Shown: in pieces, positions 53,478 through 62,606 of the stretch
Numbering within the stretch: position 1 is the first letter of the stretch
Layout of the letters: every line of letters starts with the position of its first letter
NCBI RefSeq assembly: GCF_000472965.1
Contig: NZ_AXAU01000016.1
Span: forward strand, 62,001 to 126,000
Direction of reading: 5' to 3'
DNA: 64,000 bases
Origin: Bradyrhizobium murdochi
GTDB lineage: Bacteria; Pseudomonadota; Alphaproteobacteria; Rhizobiales; Xanthobacteraceae
Translations under genes and position numbers: made by a program
The notes under the pieces: generated by a model
Told to the model about the DNA's origin: nothing
What the model saw: the letters and a program-made list of their open reading frames with translations, nothing else
Database searches by the model: none

Positions 53478-53837
53478 ATGAAATTGCCCGGTCCCGACCA
53501 TCCGATCACGATTACGGCAAACCCCAAGCGCGTCCGGGTCTCGGTGGACGGCGTGGTCATTGCCGACACCATCCGCGCGCTGACCCTGAAGGAAGCCAGC
53601 TATCCGGCGGTGCAATATGTGCCGCGCGAGGACGCCAATATGGCGTTGTTGTCCCGCACCGAGCGGACCACGCACTGCCCCTACAAGGGGGACGCGAACT
53701 ATTTCAGCATCAACGCCAACGGCAAGCATCTCGAAAATTCGATCTGGACCTACGAGACGCCCTTCCCGGCCATGACCGAGATCGCCGGCCGTCTGGCGTT
53801 CTATCCGGACAAGGTGACGATCGAGGAAGTGGCGTAG
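53478..53837 (+). CDS. DUF427 family protein
   Basis: This 119-residue conserved protein of the DUF427 (NTP_transf-like beta) family has the core NPKRVRVSVDGVVIADT, AVQYVPREDANMALL, and the closing GRLAFYPDKVTIEE. The middle HCPYKGDANYFSI is the family hallmark, probably a ligand or metal pocket. The start is preceded by AAAATC only weakly resembling a ribosome site. Function unknown; cytoplasmic. It is downstream of, and opposite to, bolA. Confidence 0.88.
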   Translation: MKLPGPDHPITITANPKRVRVSVDGVVIADTIRALTLKEASYPAVQYVPREDANMALLSRTERTTHCPYKGDANYFSINANGKHLENSIWTYETPFPAMTEIAGRLAFYPDKVTIEEVA

Positions 53838-53857
53838 TCAGACGTACTAAGAAGCCA

Positions 53858-53977
53858 TTTCGGAGCGATGCGTAGCATCGAACGATGGTGCGCAATTGCG
53901 CACCTGAGAATCCTATTCCCCGGGGTGCAATTGCCCCCTCGGGTCGGGCGTTTTCGCGCCATCCCGGAATGACGGCG
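53858..53977. repeat. Cluster of palindromic intergenic repeats
   Basis: CGATGC and GCATCG form a hairpin at 53866-53880, a perfect 18-bp palindrome GGTGCGCAATTGCGCACC lies at 53887-53904, and GGGGTGCAATTGCCCC-type hairpin and ATCCCGGAATGACGGCG follow to 53977. The sequence recalls the CCCGGAATGACG dispersed repeats seen again at 55534-55575. It fills a convergent gap. Confidence 0.75.
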
Positions 53978-53982
53978 TGGAG

Positions 53983-54156
53983 CTACACCCTGAATATCGT
54001 GAGCCCGAGGATCAGAAGCACCAGGAAGATCACGACGAAGACATAGAACAGGAAGCGGGCGATGTCGGCGGAGGCCTCCGAAATGCCGGTGAAGCCGAGG
54101 ATGCCGGCAACGATCGACACCAGAAAGAAGATCAGCGCCCATTTAAGAATTGTCAT
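53983..54156 (-). CDS. DUF1328 small membrane protein (57 aa)
   Basis: A 57-residue membrane protein of the DUF1328/YtjA family. It opens MTILKWALIFFLVSIVAGI, then GFTGISEASADIARFLFYV, and ends with a second hydrophobic helix VVIFLVLLILGLTIF. The family is defined by exactly two helices and the GISEASADIA link. It is probably stress-inducible in related bacteria; the exact role is unknown. The start ATG is at 54156. Confidence 0.9.
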   Translation of the reverse strand: MTILKWALIFFLVSIVAGILGFTGISEASADIARFLFYVFVVIFLVLLILGLTIFRV

Positions 54157-54341
54157 TACGTGCTCCGCGACCTCTCGGGCCGTACCAGAGGTGGCCCCTC
54201 AATTTCACCTGACCTAACGGCCGGTTGCACCGCCGGTTCCGATCAGCCCGGAGATGCGGGTTCGCTAGCGCCCGATTGGGCCTTGCTGAATCAGGTTCCC
54301 CGCGGCAACATTTGACCACATAGCCTGGCCGGGAGGCCCGC

Positions 54342-55526
54342 ATGACATCGATTTCAACCGTGGGGCATGCCGACGTCAGCGCAGTGCCCCAAGCCAAATC
54401 GCGAAACCTCTCGCTTGATCGCGCGCGCACCTTCCTGACGCTGGTGGTGCTGCTCCACCACGCCGTCATCCCCTATACCTATTTCGGTCATACCGATCCG
54501 ACGTCGTTCTTCGGCTTCGACATGATCGTGCTCGCCACTGACAGTTTCTTCATGGCGATGTTCTTTTTCCTGTCGGGGCTGTTCGCCTGGTCTGGTATCG
54601 CCCGGAAGGGACCGCTGAGCTATTTGGCAGATCGCCTGCTTCGGCTTGGCTTACCCTTCGTGATCTGCGCCTTCACGGTCATTCCGCTCGCCTACTACGC
54701 CATCTCACTGCGGCACCATCCCGAGATCGGCTTTTCGGAATACTGGTGGAATATGATCACGAAGGGCCCGTGGCCGAGCGGGCCGATCTGGTTCCTCTGG
54801 GTCCTGCTCAGTTTCGACGTGGTGGCCTGCATCTTGTATCGGCTATCGCCCAATCTGCTTGATCCGATCAACCGCCTCTCGCTGCATGGTCGTCGCCGGC
54901 CCGCAGTGTTCTTCGCGGTCATGCTTGCCGTCACCGCCGCGTTCTACATTCCCGGGCTGGTTCACTACGGACATAGCAGTTGGTTCGAGTTCGGGCCGTT
55001 CTCGGTCCAGCACGGGCGCGTGATGCTCTATGCGAGCTACTTCTTTTTCGGTGCTGGCATCGGCGTTGCGCAAATGGATCGCGGGCTGCTCGCTGCAGAG
55101 GGCCGGATGGCGAAGGTGAGCTGGGACTGGATGGTGCTGGCGGTCGTTCCGTATTGCCTCTTGTGGGTGCTGATCTTCATCAAGCGCGAAATACTGGGCA
55201 ACCCGTCGCCGTTGCCGGACTGGTATGAAGTGCTCTACGCCATCTGCTTCACTGTCTTCAGCGTGGCCATCATGTTTCTGATCCTGGCCTTTTTCCAAAG
55301 GTTCAGGCAATCAGGCTCAGCCAAGCTACTCGATCCGATGCAGGCGGACGCCTACGGCATGTTCCTGGTGCACTACCCGATCGCACTGTGGCTGCAATAC
55401 TGGCTGTTCGATTATGAGTTGCCAGCGATCGTCAAGGCCACGATCGGGTTTGTGCTGACCGTCGCGGCAAGCTGGGCGCTGACGCGAGCGTTGCGGCAGA
55501 TACCGGGCGCGACAAGGGTGCTGTAA
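54342..55526 (+). CDS. Acyltransferase-3 family membrane protein
   Basis: This is a 394-residue integral membrane protein with about ten segments. The N-terminal LSLDRARTFLTLVVLLHHAV contains the conserved His pair of acyltransferase family 3 (OafA/NodX/OpgC-like). Members acylate exported sugars such as O-antigen, Nod factors or glucans. The periplasmic glucan role is suggestive given the GH17 protein nearby, but no nearby gene defines a partner. The start ATG 54342 is preceded by GGGAGG. Confidence 0.88.
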   Translation: MTSISTVGHADVSAVPQAKSRNLSLDRARTFLTLVVLLHHAVIPYTYFGHTDPTSFFGFDMIVLATDSFFMAMFFFLSGLFAWSGIARKGPLSYLADRLLRLGLPFVICAFTVIPLAYYAISLRHHPEIGFSEYWWNMITKGPWPSGPIWFLWVLLSFDVVACILYRLSPNLLDPINRLSLHGRRRPAVFFAVMLAVTAAFYIPGLVHYGHSSWFEFGPFSVQHGRVMLYASYFFFGAGIGVAQMDRGLLAAEGRMAKVSWDWMVLAVVPYCLLWVLIFIKREILGNPSPLPDWYEVLYAICFTVFSVAIMFLILAFFQRFRQSGSAKLLDPMQADAYGMFLVHYPIALWLQYWLFDYELPAIVKATIGFVLTVAASWALTRALRQIPGATRVL

Positions 55527-55533
55527 GCCCTCT

Positions 55534-55575
55534 CCGTCATTCCGGGGCGATGCGCAAGCATAGAACCCGGAATGA
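55534..55575. repeat. Palindromic repeat with GTCATTCCGG/CCGGAATGAC arms
   Basis: CGTCATTCCGGGG pairs with CCCGGAATGACG around a GATGCGCAAGCATAG loop that itself holds a small hairpin. It sits between the convergent acyltransferase and purL genes and could stop transcription from both sides. Confidence 0.8.
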
Positions 55576-55583
55576 CGACAAGC

Positions 55584-57791
55584 CTACGCCGCCTTCCCGC
55601 TCATATAGGCCGGCAGCCAGTGCTCGAACGCCGTTTTCAGCGCATCCACAGCGACCGGTGTTTCACCGGCAACCGCGATCGCATCGCCACCCGTGGTGCC
55701 GATCCGCGCGCACGGCACGCCTGCGCCCTTCATCTTCGCCAGCACCAGGCCGGCGTCGGCTGCCGGTATCGTCACGATGTAGCGCGCCTGATCCTCGCCG
55801 AACCAGTAAGCGTGCGGCACGATTGCGTTCGGCGCCGCCAATAGCTGCGCGCCGATGCCACTGGCAATCGCCATCTCGGCCAACGCGATCAGGAGGCCAC
55901 CGTCGGAGACGTCATGCACCGCGGTCGCCGTGCCGGCATGGATCATGCCGCGGACCACGTCGCCATTGCGCTTTTCGGCGGCCAGATCGACCGGCGGCGG
56001 CGCGCCTTCTTCGCGGCCGCAGATGTCGCGCAGATAGACGGACTGTCCGAGCCAGCCTTGCGTATCGCCGATCAAAAGGATCGCTTCGCCGGCCGCCTTG
56101 AAGGCCAGCGTCGCCGATTTGGTGAAATCGTCGAGCAGGCCGACGCCGCCGATCGAGGGCGTCGGCAGGATGCCGCGGCCGTTGGTTTCGTTGTAGAGCG
56201 AGACGTTGCCCGACACGACAGGGAAATCGAGCGTGCGGCAGGCTTCGGAAATACCCTTCAGGCAGCCGACGAACTGGCCCATGATTTCGGGCCGTTCCGG
56301 ATTGCCGAAATTGAGATTGTCCGTGATCGCGAGCGGCCGGCCGCCGACCGCGGTGATGTTGCGCCAGGCTTCGGCAACGGCCTGCTTGCCGCCTTCGAAC
56401 GGATCGGCCTCGCAATAGCGCGGCGTCACGTCGACGGTGAGCGCGAGCCCCTTCGGCCCGTCCTCGACGCGCACAACCGCGGCATCGCCGCCCGGACGCT
56501 GCACGGTATTGCCCAGAATGACGTGGTCGTATTGCTCCCAGACCCAGCGCTTCGAACACAGCTCCGGCGTGCCGATCAGCTTCTCCAGTGCCGCCGAAAT
56601 GCCAACTGGGGGCTCCACTTCGCGCGCCTGCACCATCGGCAAGGCCGCGGATGGGACGTGCGGGCGGTCATACACAGGCGCCTCGTCGCCCAATTCCTTG
56701 ATCGGCAGATCGGCCATCACGTCGCCGCCATGCTTCACCACGAAGCGCTTGGTCGGCGTTGTGTAGCCGACCACGGCGAAATCGAGCCCCCACTTCTTGA
56801 AGATCGCCTCGGCCTCTTTTTCCTTCTCGGGCTTGAGCACCATGAGCATGCGCTCCTGGCTCTCCGAGAGCATCATCTCGTAGGCGCTCATGCCGGTTTC
56901 ACGGGTCGGCACCGCGTTGAGATCGAGTTCGACGCCGAGATCGCCCTTGGCGCCCATCTCGACCGCCGAGCATGTCAGGCCCGCTGCGCCCATGTCCTGG
57001 ATCGCGATCACGCAACCCTTTTCCATGATCTCGAGGCAGGCTTCGAGCAAGAGCTTTTCCGCGAAGGGATCGCCGACCTGCACCGTCGGCCGCTTCTCGG
57101 CGGAGTCATCGTCGAATTCGGCCGATGCCATCGAGGCGCCGTGAATGCCGTCGCGGCCCGTCTTGGAGCCGAGATAGACGATCGGCATGTTCACGCCGGA
57201 GGCCGCCGCATAGAAAATCTTGTCGGTTTCGGCGAGGCCGACCGCCATCGCGTTGACCAGGATGTTGCCGTCGTAACGGGTGTGGAAGCGCACCTGGCCA
57301 CCGACCGTCGGCACGCCGAAGGAATTGCCGTAGCCGCCGACACCGGCCACCACGCCCGACACCAGATGGCGCGTCTTCGGATGCTCCGGCGCGCCAAAGG
57401 AAAGCGCATTGAGGCAGGCAATAGGCCGCGCACCCATCGTGAACACATCGCGCAAAATGCCGCCGACGCCGGTGGTCGCACCTTGATACGGCTCGATGTA
57501 GCTCGGATGGTTGTGGCTCTCCATCTTGAAGACGACCGCCTGCCCGTCCCCGATGTCGATCACGCCGGCGTTCTCGCCCGGACCCTGGATCACCCACGGC
57601 GCCTTGGTCGGCAAGCCGCGCAGATGGATGCGCGAGGATTTGTACGAGCAGTGCTCGTTCCACATTGCCGAGAAAATCCCGAGCTCGGTGAACGTCGGCA
57701 CCCGCCCGATCAGCTTGAGGATGCGCTCATACTCGTCGGGCTTCAGGCCGTGGGTGGCGACGAGTTCGGGGGTGATCTGGGGCTCGTTCAT
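55584..57791 (-). CDS. purL: Phosphoribosylformylglycinamidine synthase subunit PurL
   Basis: This is the large subunit of FGAM synthetase (FGAR plus glutamine to FGAM). The 735 residues are the small PurL form that needs PurS and PurQ. Conserved: EHCSYKSSRIHLRGL near residue 50, AVVFKMESHNHPS, VGIGDVGAAGL-like QDMGAAGL, and the second ATP-related domain region with LGDTQGWLGQSVYL-like (LLIGDTQGWLGQS). ATG 57791 sits after a normal gap. purQ, purS and purC lie 3-5 kb away on the same strand; three plus-strand genes are inserted between them. Confidence 0.97.
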   Translation of the reverse strand: MNEPQITPELVATHGLKPDEYERILKLIGRVPTFTELGIFSAMWNEHCSYKSSRIHLRGLPTKAPWVIQGPGENAGVIDIGDGQAVVFKMESHNHPSYIEPYQGATTGVGGILRDVFTMGARPIACLNALSFGAPEHPKTRHLVSGVVAGVGGYGNSFGVPTVGGQVRFHTRYDGNILVNAMAVGLAETDKIFYAAASGVNMPIVYLGSKTGRDGIHGASMASAEFDDDSAEKRPTVQVGDPFAEKLLLEACLEIMEKGCVIAIQDMGAAGLTCSAVEMGAKGDLGVELDLNAVPTRETGMSAYEMMLSESQERMLMVLKPEKEKEAEAIFKKWGLDFAVVGYTTPTKRFVVKHGGDVMADLPIKELGDEAPVYDRPHVPSAALPMVQAREVEPPVGISAALEKLIGTPELCSKRWVWEQYDHVILGNTVQRPGGDAAVVRVEDGPKGLALTVDVTPRYCEADPFEGGKQAVAEAWRNITAVGGRPLAITDNLNFGNPERPEIMGQFVGCLKGISEACRTLDFPVVSGNVSLYNETNGRGILPTPSIGGVGLLDDFTKSATLAFKAAGEAILLIGDTQGWLGQSVYLRDICGREEGAPPPVDLAAEKRNGDVVRGMIHAGTATAVHDVSDGGLLIALAEMAIASGIGAQLLAAPNAIVPHAYWFGEDQARYIVTIPAADAGLVLAKMKGAGVPCARIGTTGGDAIAVAGETPVAVDALKTAFEHWLPAYMSGKAA

Positions 57792-57952
57792 GGGTGCCTT
57801 AATAGGAAGATCGAAGGAGTGCGAAAAGGCCTTTTATGGCGCATTTCCGCCCTGTCCAGAGCTTTGCGAAGGGAGCTTTGCGGGATCGCCGTTTGCACAT
57901 CGTCCCCGGATCGGATTTAAGGGCTGAAACATCGAATTGAAGGTCATTTTTT

Positions 57953-58441
57953 GTGAACGAACTCCCCAAAAATGCATTCGACCAGCGTCCCGACCTGCAT
58001 GTCGAAACCGAGGGCGAATTTGCGGGCTGGCGGACCTGGACCCGCGACAGTTTTGAGACCCATAACGGCCCTTTCTGGCACCGGATGGACGAGAACGGCA
58101 AAGTGCAATGCGCGTTCCGGGTCGAGAAGAAGCACCTCAACGGCCAGCGCAACGTCCATGGCGGCTGCTTCATGTCGTTCGCCGACTACTGCCTGTTCGC
58201 GATCGCCTCTTCCGTGCTGGAGGGGCCGGGCGTGACGGTTTCCTTCGCCTGCGAATTTCTCGACGCCGCGCGCGAGGGCGAACTGGTCGAATGCGAGGGT
58301 GAAATCACCCGCGCCGGCGGCTCGCTGATCTTCCTGCGCGGCGTACTGAAATCCGGCGAACGCTCGCTGTTCACCTTCTCCGGCACCATCAAGCGGGTGA
58401 AGTGGAAAAAGCCGACCGGCACCGCCGCCGTTGCCACCTGA
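57953..58441 (+). CDS. PaaI-type hotdog-fold thioesterase
   Basis: This 162-residue protein of the PaaI/4HBT family hydrolyses acyl-CoA thioesters. The hotdog motif lies at residues 60-78 (LNGQRNVHGGCFMSFADY), with the usual HGG plus a downstream Asp. The start is GTG 57953. It overlaps the transporter gene at the 3' end by 11 bases if the TTG start there is used, so the pair is coupled. The natural acyl-CoA is unknown. Confidence 0.9.
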   Translation: MNELPKNAFDQRPDLHVETEGEFAGWRTWTRDSFETHNGPFWHRMDENGKVQCAFRVEKKHLNGQRNVHGGCFMSFADYCLFAIASSVLEGPGVTVSFACEFLDAAREGELVECEGEITRAGGSLIFLRGVLKSGERSLFTFSGTIKRVKWKKPTGTAAVAT

Positions 58442-59372
58442 CGTGCCACAGGTACGTCGCGGCTGGCGCGACTATGCATTGCTGCTCGCCCTGGCGTGCT
58501 GCTGGAGCTCGACCTATCCGCTGACCAAGATAGGCCTCGGCTCGATCCCGCCGGTCACCTTCATCTCGGCGCGCTCGCTGATCGCGGCGGGCTTCCTGCT
58601 GGTGATCCTGCGTGCCCGCGGTTTGCGGCTACCGACGGACGGCAAGGCCTGGAGGCTGTTTGCATTCCAGCAGACCATCAACTCGACCATTCCTTTCCTG
58701 ATGATCACCTGGGCGCAGCAATATGTGGCGGCAGCGCCGACCGTGGTGCTGGCCTCGACCACGCCAATCTTCGCTTTCCTCATCACCTGGGCCGTCACGC
58801 GCCATGAGCCGGCGACGCTGCTCAAGCTGATCGGCGCCATTCTGGGCCTGGCCGGTACGGCCGTGACTATCGGCCTCGATACGCTCGGCGGGCTCTCCAG
58901 CAACCTGTTTGCCGAAATGGTCATCCTGGTCGCCACCATCTCGTTCGCCTGCGCCACGATCTTCGGGCTCAAGCTGACCGACTACGACCCGATGGTGGTG
59001 GCGGCGGGCTCGCTGTTGTTCGGCGGCACCGTGCTGTTGCCGCTCGCCCTGATCGTCGATCATCCCTGGACCCTGCGGCCGACGCGCGAGGCGCTGATTG
59101 CCACCGCCGCGATGGGAATATTCTCCAGCGCCTTCGGGCTGATGCTGTTCTACATGTGCCTGACGCGGCTCGGCACGCTGACCACCAATGCGCAAGGCTA
59201 TTTGCGAATTCCGATCGGCGTCGGCCTGTCGGTGCTGCTGCTCGGCGAACCGGTGCCGCCGAATCTGGCGCTCGGCCTCGCGTTGGTGATGGCCGGCGTC
59301 GCCGCGATGACCATCCCGCGCGACCATTATCGCAAGTGGATCGAGCGCCTGCGCGGGAAGCCGACAGGCTGA
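58431..59372 (+). CDS. DMT/EamA family transporter
   Basis: This 313-residue inner-membrane drug/metabolite transporter has ten hydrophobic segments in two EamA halves (conserved LALACCWSSTYPLTKIGLG near the N-terminus and YLRIPIGVGLSVLLLGEPV in the second half). Substrates of this family include metabolites and amino acids; no clue here. Start could be TTG 58431 or GTG 58443; both lack good ribosome sites. It follows the thioesterase directly. Confidence 0.88.
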   Translation: MPPDVPQVRRGWRDYALLLALACCWSSTYPLTKIGLGSIPPVTFISARSLIAAGFLLVILRARGLRLPTDGKAWRLFAFQQTINSTIPFLMITWAQQYVAAAPTVVLASTTPIFAFLITWAVTRHEPATLLKLIGAILGLAGTAVTIGLDTLGGLSSNLFAEMVILVATISFACATIFGLKLTDYDPMVVAAGSLLFGGTVLLPLALIVDHPWTLRPTREALIATAAMGIFSSAFGLMLFYMCLTRLGTLTTNAQGYLRIPIGVGLSVLLLGEPVPPNLALGLALVMAGVAAMTIPRDHYRKWIERLRGKPTG

Positions 59373-59540
59373 TGAAGCCGTCGGCGGAATCAAGCCGATA
59401 ATTGTTTTTCGGCGACCGAAAGCCACTCCGCCTGGGGCCTGCGGGAACGGTGGTGGAACAGCAATCAACCATGATTGACACACCGGAACGCATGCGAGCG
59501 CATCGTGTTGCGCCGTTACGCAGCAAGAAAAGGAGCAATC

Positions 59541-59864
59541 ATGAAACTCGCAACAATCGGATTGGCCATGGCGCTGGCATTCACGAACACCTTCGCCCTG
59601 GCGCAAGCCGGCGGCAGCGGCGCGGGCGGAAGTTCGGGCACGGGTGGCACGGCGGCAGGTGGAGCGGCAGGATCCTCCACCAGCGGAACGACCACCGGCA
59701 GTGGAACGGGCGGTAATGCCACCACCGGCATGAGCAACGATGCCGGCAGTGCAGCAGCTGGCCGAAACAGTGCAGTGAACCCGTCAGGGAACACCCACAT
59801 CAACCCCTCGCCGAGCGGTTCGACCCTGTCGCCGACGGGTCCGGGTTCGACTACCGGCCGATAA
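59541..59864 (+). CDS. Secreted Gly/Ser/Thr-rich low-complexity protein (107 aa)
   Basis: This 107-residue protein has a signal peptide (opening MKLATIGLAMALAFTNTF, cleavage after ALAQ) and a mature part built from Gly, Ser, Thr and Ala runs, ending with NPSGNTHINPSPSGS. ATG 59541 follows AAAAGGAG. No fold is recognised; it is likely disordered and envelope-associated. It has its own bidirectional terminator. Confidence 0.75.
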   Translation: MKLATIGLAMALAFTNTFALAQAGGSGAGGSSGTGGTAAGGAAGSSTSGTTTGSGTGGNATTGMSNDAGSAAAGRNSAVNPSGNTHINPSPSGSTLSPTGPGSTTGR

Positions 59865-59865
59865 C

Positions 59866-59893
59866 AAAAAGCCCCGCACTGCGGGGCTTTCTT
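59866..59893. terminator. Bidirectional rho-independent terminator
   Basis: AAAAAGCCCCGC pairs with GCGGGGCTTTCTT. The A-rich start and T-rich end make it a good stop for the plus-strand small gene and the minus-strand tctC gene, whose stop codon is 10 bases away. Confidence 0.88.
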
Positions 59894-59903
59894 ATCGCCG
59901 GCG

Positions 59904-60869
59904 CTATTTCTTCTCTTCCAGCAGCTTTTTGTATTTCTCGACGTCGCGCGTCACCAACTGGCCGAGCACTTCGCTGGCATGCTCGTTGGCGTCGGGCGCA
60001 ACGGTGGAGAGATCGTGAAAACGCTTCTTCACCGCCTCGCTCTCGACGGCGGTCCTGGCGGCGGCGTTCAGCTTCGCGATGATCGCAGGCGGCGTGCCTT
60101 TTGGAGCGAACAGGCCATTCCAGCCCTGCGCCTCGAATTCGGGAAGTCCGGCCTCGGAGGAAGTCGGCAGGCCGGGCAAGGTTGCAAGCCGCACCGTTGA
60201 GCCGACGACGAGACCCCTTACCAGCTTGTCATCGATCGCCTGCGACACCGACGCGGCGGCGTCGCAGACACCGTCGATCTGGCCGCCGATCGCGTCCGTC
60301 AGCGCCGGCGCCGCGCCGCGATAGCCGACCAGCGTCACGTCGATGCCGGCCGCCTGCACAAAGCTCTTGCAGATTAGGAAATTCGACGAGCCGACGCCGG
60401 CATGGCCGAGATTGACGTTGCCGGGATTTTTCTTCGCATAGGCGATGAAATCCTGCAGGTTCTTGGCGGGGAAATCCTTGCGCAACGCGATGATGCCGAA
60501 GGTTTTCGCTACCACCGCAACGGGTGCGAAGGATTCCGGCGTGAACGGCAGTTTCGGATAGATCGTATAGGTCGCGGCGCTGGTGCCGGCATTGCCGATC
60601 GCGATGGTGTAGCCGTCGGCTTCCGCCCGCGCGGCACGCGTCAGCGCAGTCGAGCCGCCGGCGCCCGCGACGTTCTCGATCACGATCGGCTGCCCGAGCG
60701 ACTTGGTCATTTCCTCGGCAACCACACGCGCGATCACGTCGGAGGTGCCGCCGGCCGCGAACGGCACGATCATGGTGATGGGACGCTTGGGATAATCCTG
60801 CGCGTGGGCTGCCACGGCGCATAATAGCGCCACAACGACAATCGTCAGGCGCGACACCAAGAAGCTCAC
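59904..60869 (-). CDS. TctC/Bug family tripartite tricarboxylate transporter binding protein
   Basis: This 321-residue periplasmic binding protein has a signal peptide (residues 1-23, ending AHAQ) and the Bug-family pattern YPKRPITMIVPFAAGGTSDVIARV, with the anion-binding GAGGSTALTRAA region. Members deliver tricarboxylates or other acids to TctAB, but most rhizobial copies are orphans, as this one appears to be. GTG 60869 overlaps the purQ stop (GTGA). It is last in the purC-purS-purQ run and ends at a bidirectional terminator; its link to purine metabolism is unexplained. Confidence 0.9.
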   Translation of the reverse strand: MSFLVSRLTIVVVALLCAVAAHAQDYPKRPITMIVPFAAGGTSDVIARVVAEEMTKSLGQPIVIENVAGAGGSTALTRAARAEADGYTIAIGNAGTSAATYTIYPKLPFTPESFAPVAVVAKTFGIIALRKDFPAKNLQDFIAYAKKNPGNVNLGHAGVGSSNFLICKSFVQAAGIDVTLVGYRGAAPALTDAIGGQIDGVCDAAASVSQAIDDKLVRGLVVGSTVRLATLPGLPTSSEAGLPEFEAQGWNGLFAPKGTPPAIIAKLNAAARTAVESEAVKKRFHDLSTVAPDANEHASEVLGQLVTRDVEKYKKLLEEKK

Positions 60870-61567
60870 GCGGCTTTTTGCAGATGCGCGGCTAGCCCTG
60901 CGAACAAGCCGCGGCCGTCGGTGCAGCCCATGATGTCTTCGACGTGGTTTTCCGGGTGCGGCATCATGCCGAGCACGTTGCCGCGCTCGTTGACAATGCC
61001 AGCGATCGACTGCGCGGCGCCGTTGATGTTGGACTCCTCGTCGACGATGCCCTCGGCGGAGCAATAGCGGTAAAGCACGCGCCCTTCGCCCTCCAGCCGC
61101 TTCACCGTCTCTTCATCGGCCTCATAGTTACCCTCGCCATGCGCGACCGGCACGCGAATGACCTGGCCGGCATTGTAGCCGCGCGTGAAGGGCGAATCCG
61201 AGCGCTCGACCCGCAGATGCACGTCCCTGCAGACGAATTTCAGCCGCGCATTGCGCATCAAGACGCCGGGCAGCAAGCCCGCTTCGCACAGGATCTGAAA
61301 ACCGTTGCAGACGCCAAGCACGAGCCCACCATCGGCCGCATACTTACGCACCGCGTCCATGACGGGCGCGCGCGCGGCAATAGCGCCGCAGCGCAGGTAA
61401 TCGCCGTAGGAAAACCCGCCGGGCACGACCACCAGATCGGTGCCCTTGGGCAGCTCCGTCTCGGCATGCCACACCATCGCCGCCTCCTCACCGGAGACGA
61501 GCTTGAGCGCGCGCGCCATGTCGCGTTCGCGGTTGATTCCGGGAAAGACGAGAACGGCTGATTTCAT
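60866..61567 (-). CDS. purQ: Phosphoribosylformylglycinamidine synthase subunit PurQ
   Basis: This glutamine amidotransferase subunit feeds ammonia to PurL. The 233 residues have the class I triad: C87 in LGVCNGFQIL, and His/Glu in MPHPENHVED near 215. The opening MKSAVLVFPGINRERDMARAL is typical. ATG 61567 is 10 bases after purS. Downstream, the tctC-type gene overlaps its stop. Confidence 0.96.
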   Translation of the reverse strand: MKSAVLVFPGINRERDMARALKLVSGEEAAMVWHAETELPKGTDLVVVPGGFSYGDYLRCGAIAARAPVMDAVRKYAADGGLVLGVCNGFQILCEAGLLPGVLMRNARLKFVCRDVHLRVERSDSPFTRGYNAGQVIRVPVAHGEGNYEADEETVKRLEGEGRVLYRYCSAEGIVDEESNINGAAQSIAGIVNERGNVLGMMPHPENHVEDIMGCTDGRGLFAGLAAHLQKAA

Positions 61568-61577
61568 GAATGCGCGC

Positions 61578-61817
61578 CTAGAGCAGTTCGACCCGGTAAT
61601 TCTCGATGACCGTATTCGCCAACAGCTTGTCGGCGGCATCCTTCAATGCCGCCTCTGCCTTGGCTTTGTCCGAGCCTGATAGTTCGATGTCGAACACCTT
61701 GCCCTGGCGGACGCTGGCAACGCCATCGACGCCGAGCGATTTCAGCGCGCCTTCGATGGCCTTGCCCTGCGGATCGAGGATGCCGGACTTCAACGTAACG
61801 GTAACGCGTGCCTTCAC
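61578..61817 (-). CDS. purS: Phosphoribosylformylglycinamidine synthase subunit PurS
   Basis: This 79-residue accessory subunit bridges PurL and PurQ in the FGAM synthetase complex. The whole protein is the PurS fold (KARVTVTLKSGILDPQGKAI, then GSDKAKAEAALKDAADKLL). The length is normal. It is between purC and purQ in one minus-strand run. Confidence 0.95.
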   Translation of the reverse strand: MKARVTVTLKSGILDPQGKAIEGALKSLGVDGVASVRQGKVFDIELSGSDKAKAEAALKDAADKLLANTVIENYRVELL

Positions 61818-61838
61818 GAGATTTGCCCCAGTTCTTCT

Positions 61839-62606
61839 TTAGCTCTTCACCAGCACCGGACCCGAACCGGCCGGGCGCTCGTTCTCCATCAGAATGCCCA
61901 GACGTTTCGCCACCTCGGTATAGGCTTCAAGCAAGCCGCCGAGATCACGGCGGAAACGGTCCTTGTCGAGCTTCTCGTTCGACTTGATATCCCACAGCCG
62001 GCATGAGTCGGGCGAGATTTCGTCGGCGACGATGATCCGCATCATCTCGTTCTCGAACAGGCGGCCGCATTCCATCTTGAAATCGACCAGGCGGATGCCG
62101 ATGCCCAGGAACAGTCCGGTGAGGAAGTCGTTGACGCGGATGGCGAGCGCCATGATGTCGTCGATTTCCTGCGGCGTCGCCCAGCCGAACGCGGTGATGT
62201 GCTCTTCCGACACCATGGGATCGTTGAGCTGGTCGTTCTTGTAATAGAATTCGATGATCGAGCGCGGCAGTTGGGTGCCCTCCTCGATACCGAGGCGCTG
62301 CGACAGCGAACCGGCCGCGACGTTCCGCACCACCACCTCCAGAGGCACGATCTCGACCTCGCGAATCAACTGCTCGCGCATGTTGAGGCGGCGGATGAAA
62401 TGGGTCGGCACCCCGATGTCGTTGAGGTGCTGAAACAGGTACTCCGAAATCCGGTTGTTGAGGACGCCCTTACCCTCGATCACCTGGTGTTTCTTGGCAT
62501 TGAACGCGGTCGCATCATCCTTGAAGTGCTGGATCAGGGTTCCCGGCTCCGGACCTTCATACAGGACCTTGGCCTTGCCTTCATAAATACGGCGTCGACG
62601 GCTCAT
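61839..62606 (-). CDS. purC: SAICAR synthetase
   Basis: This enzyme joins CAIR with aspartate, one step before purB in the purine pathway. It has 255 residues. The start MSRRRRIYEGKAKVLYEG is typical of alphaproteobacterial PurC; the longer frame to 62675 is not needed. Conserved regions are LIQHFKDDATAFN, VVRNVAAGSLSQRLG and LVDFKMECGR. It leads the purC-purS-purQ-tctC transcript. Confidence 0.96.
   Translation of the reverse strand: MSRRRRIYEGKAKVLYEGPEPGTLIQHFKDDATAFNAKKHQVIEGKGVLNNRISEYLFQHLNDIGVPTHFIRRLNMREQLIREVEIVPLEVVVRNVAAGSLSQRLGIEEGTQLPRSIIEFYYKNDQLNDPMVSEEHITAFGWATPQEIDDIMALAIRVNDFLTGLFLGIGIRLVDFKMECGRLFENEMMRIIVADEISPDSCRLWDIKSNEKLDKDRFRRDLGGLLEAYTEVAKRLGILMENERPAGSGPVLVKS

Noticed and set aside
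55914..57920. Plus-strand frame of 668 codons opposite purL
   Set aside because: The composition is His/Arg/Asp-rich with no recognised domain; purL on the minus strand is complete, so this is a shadow.
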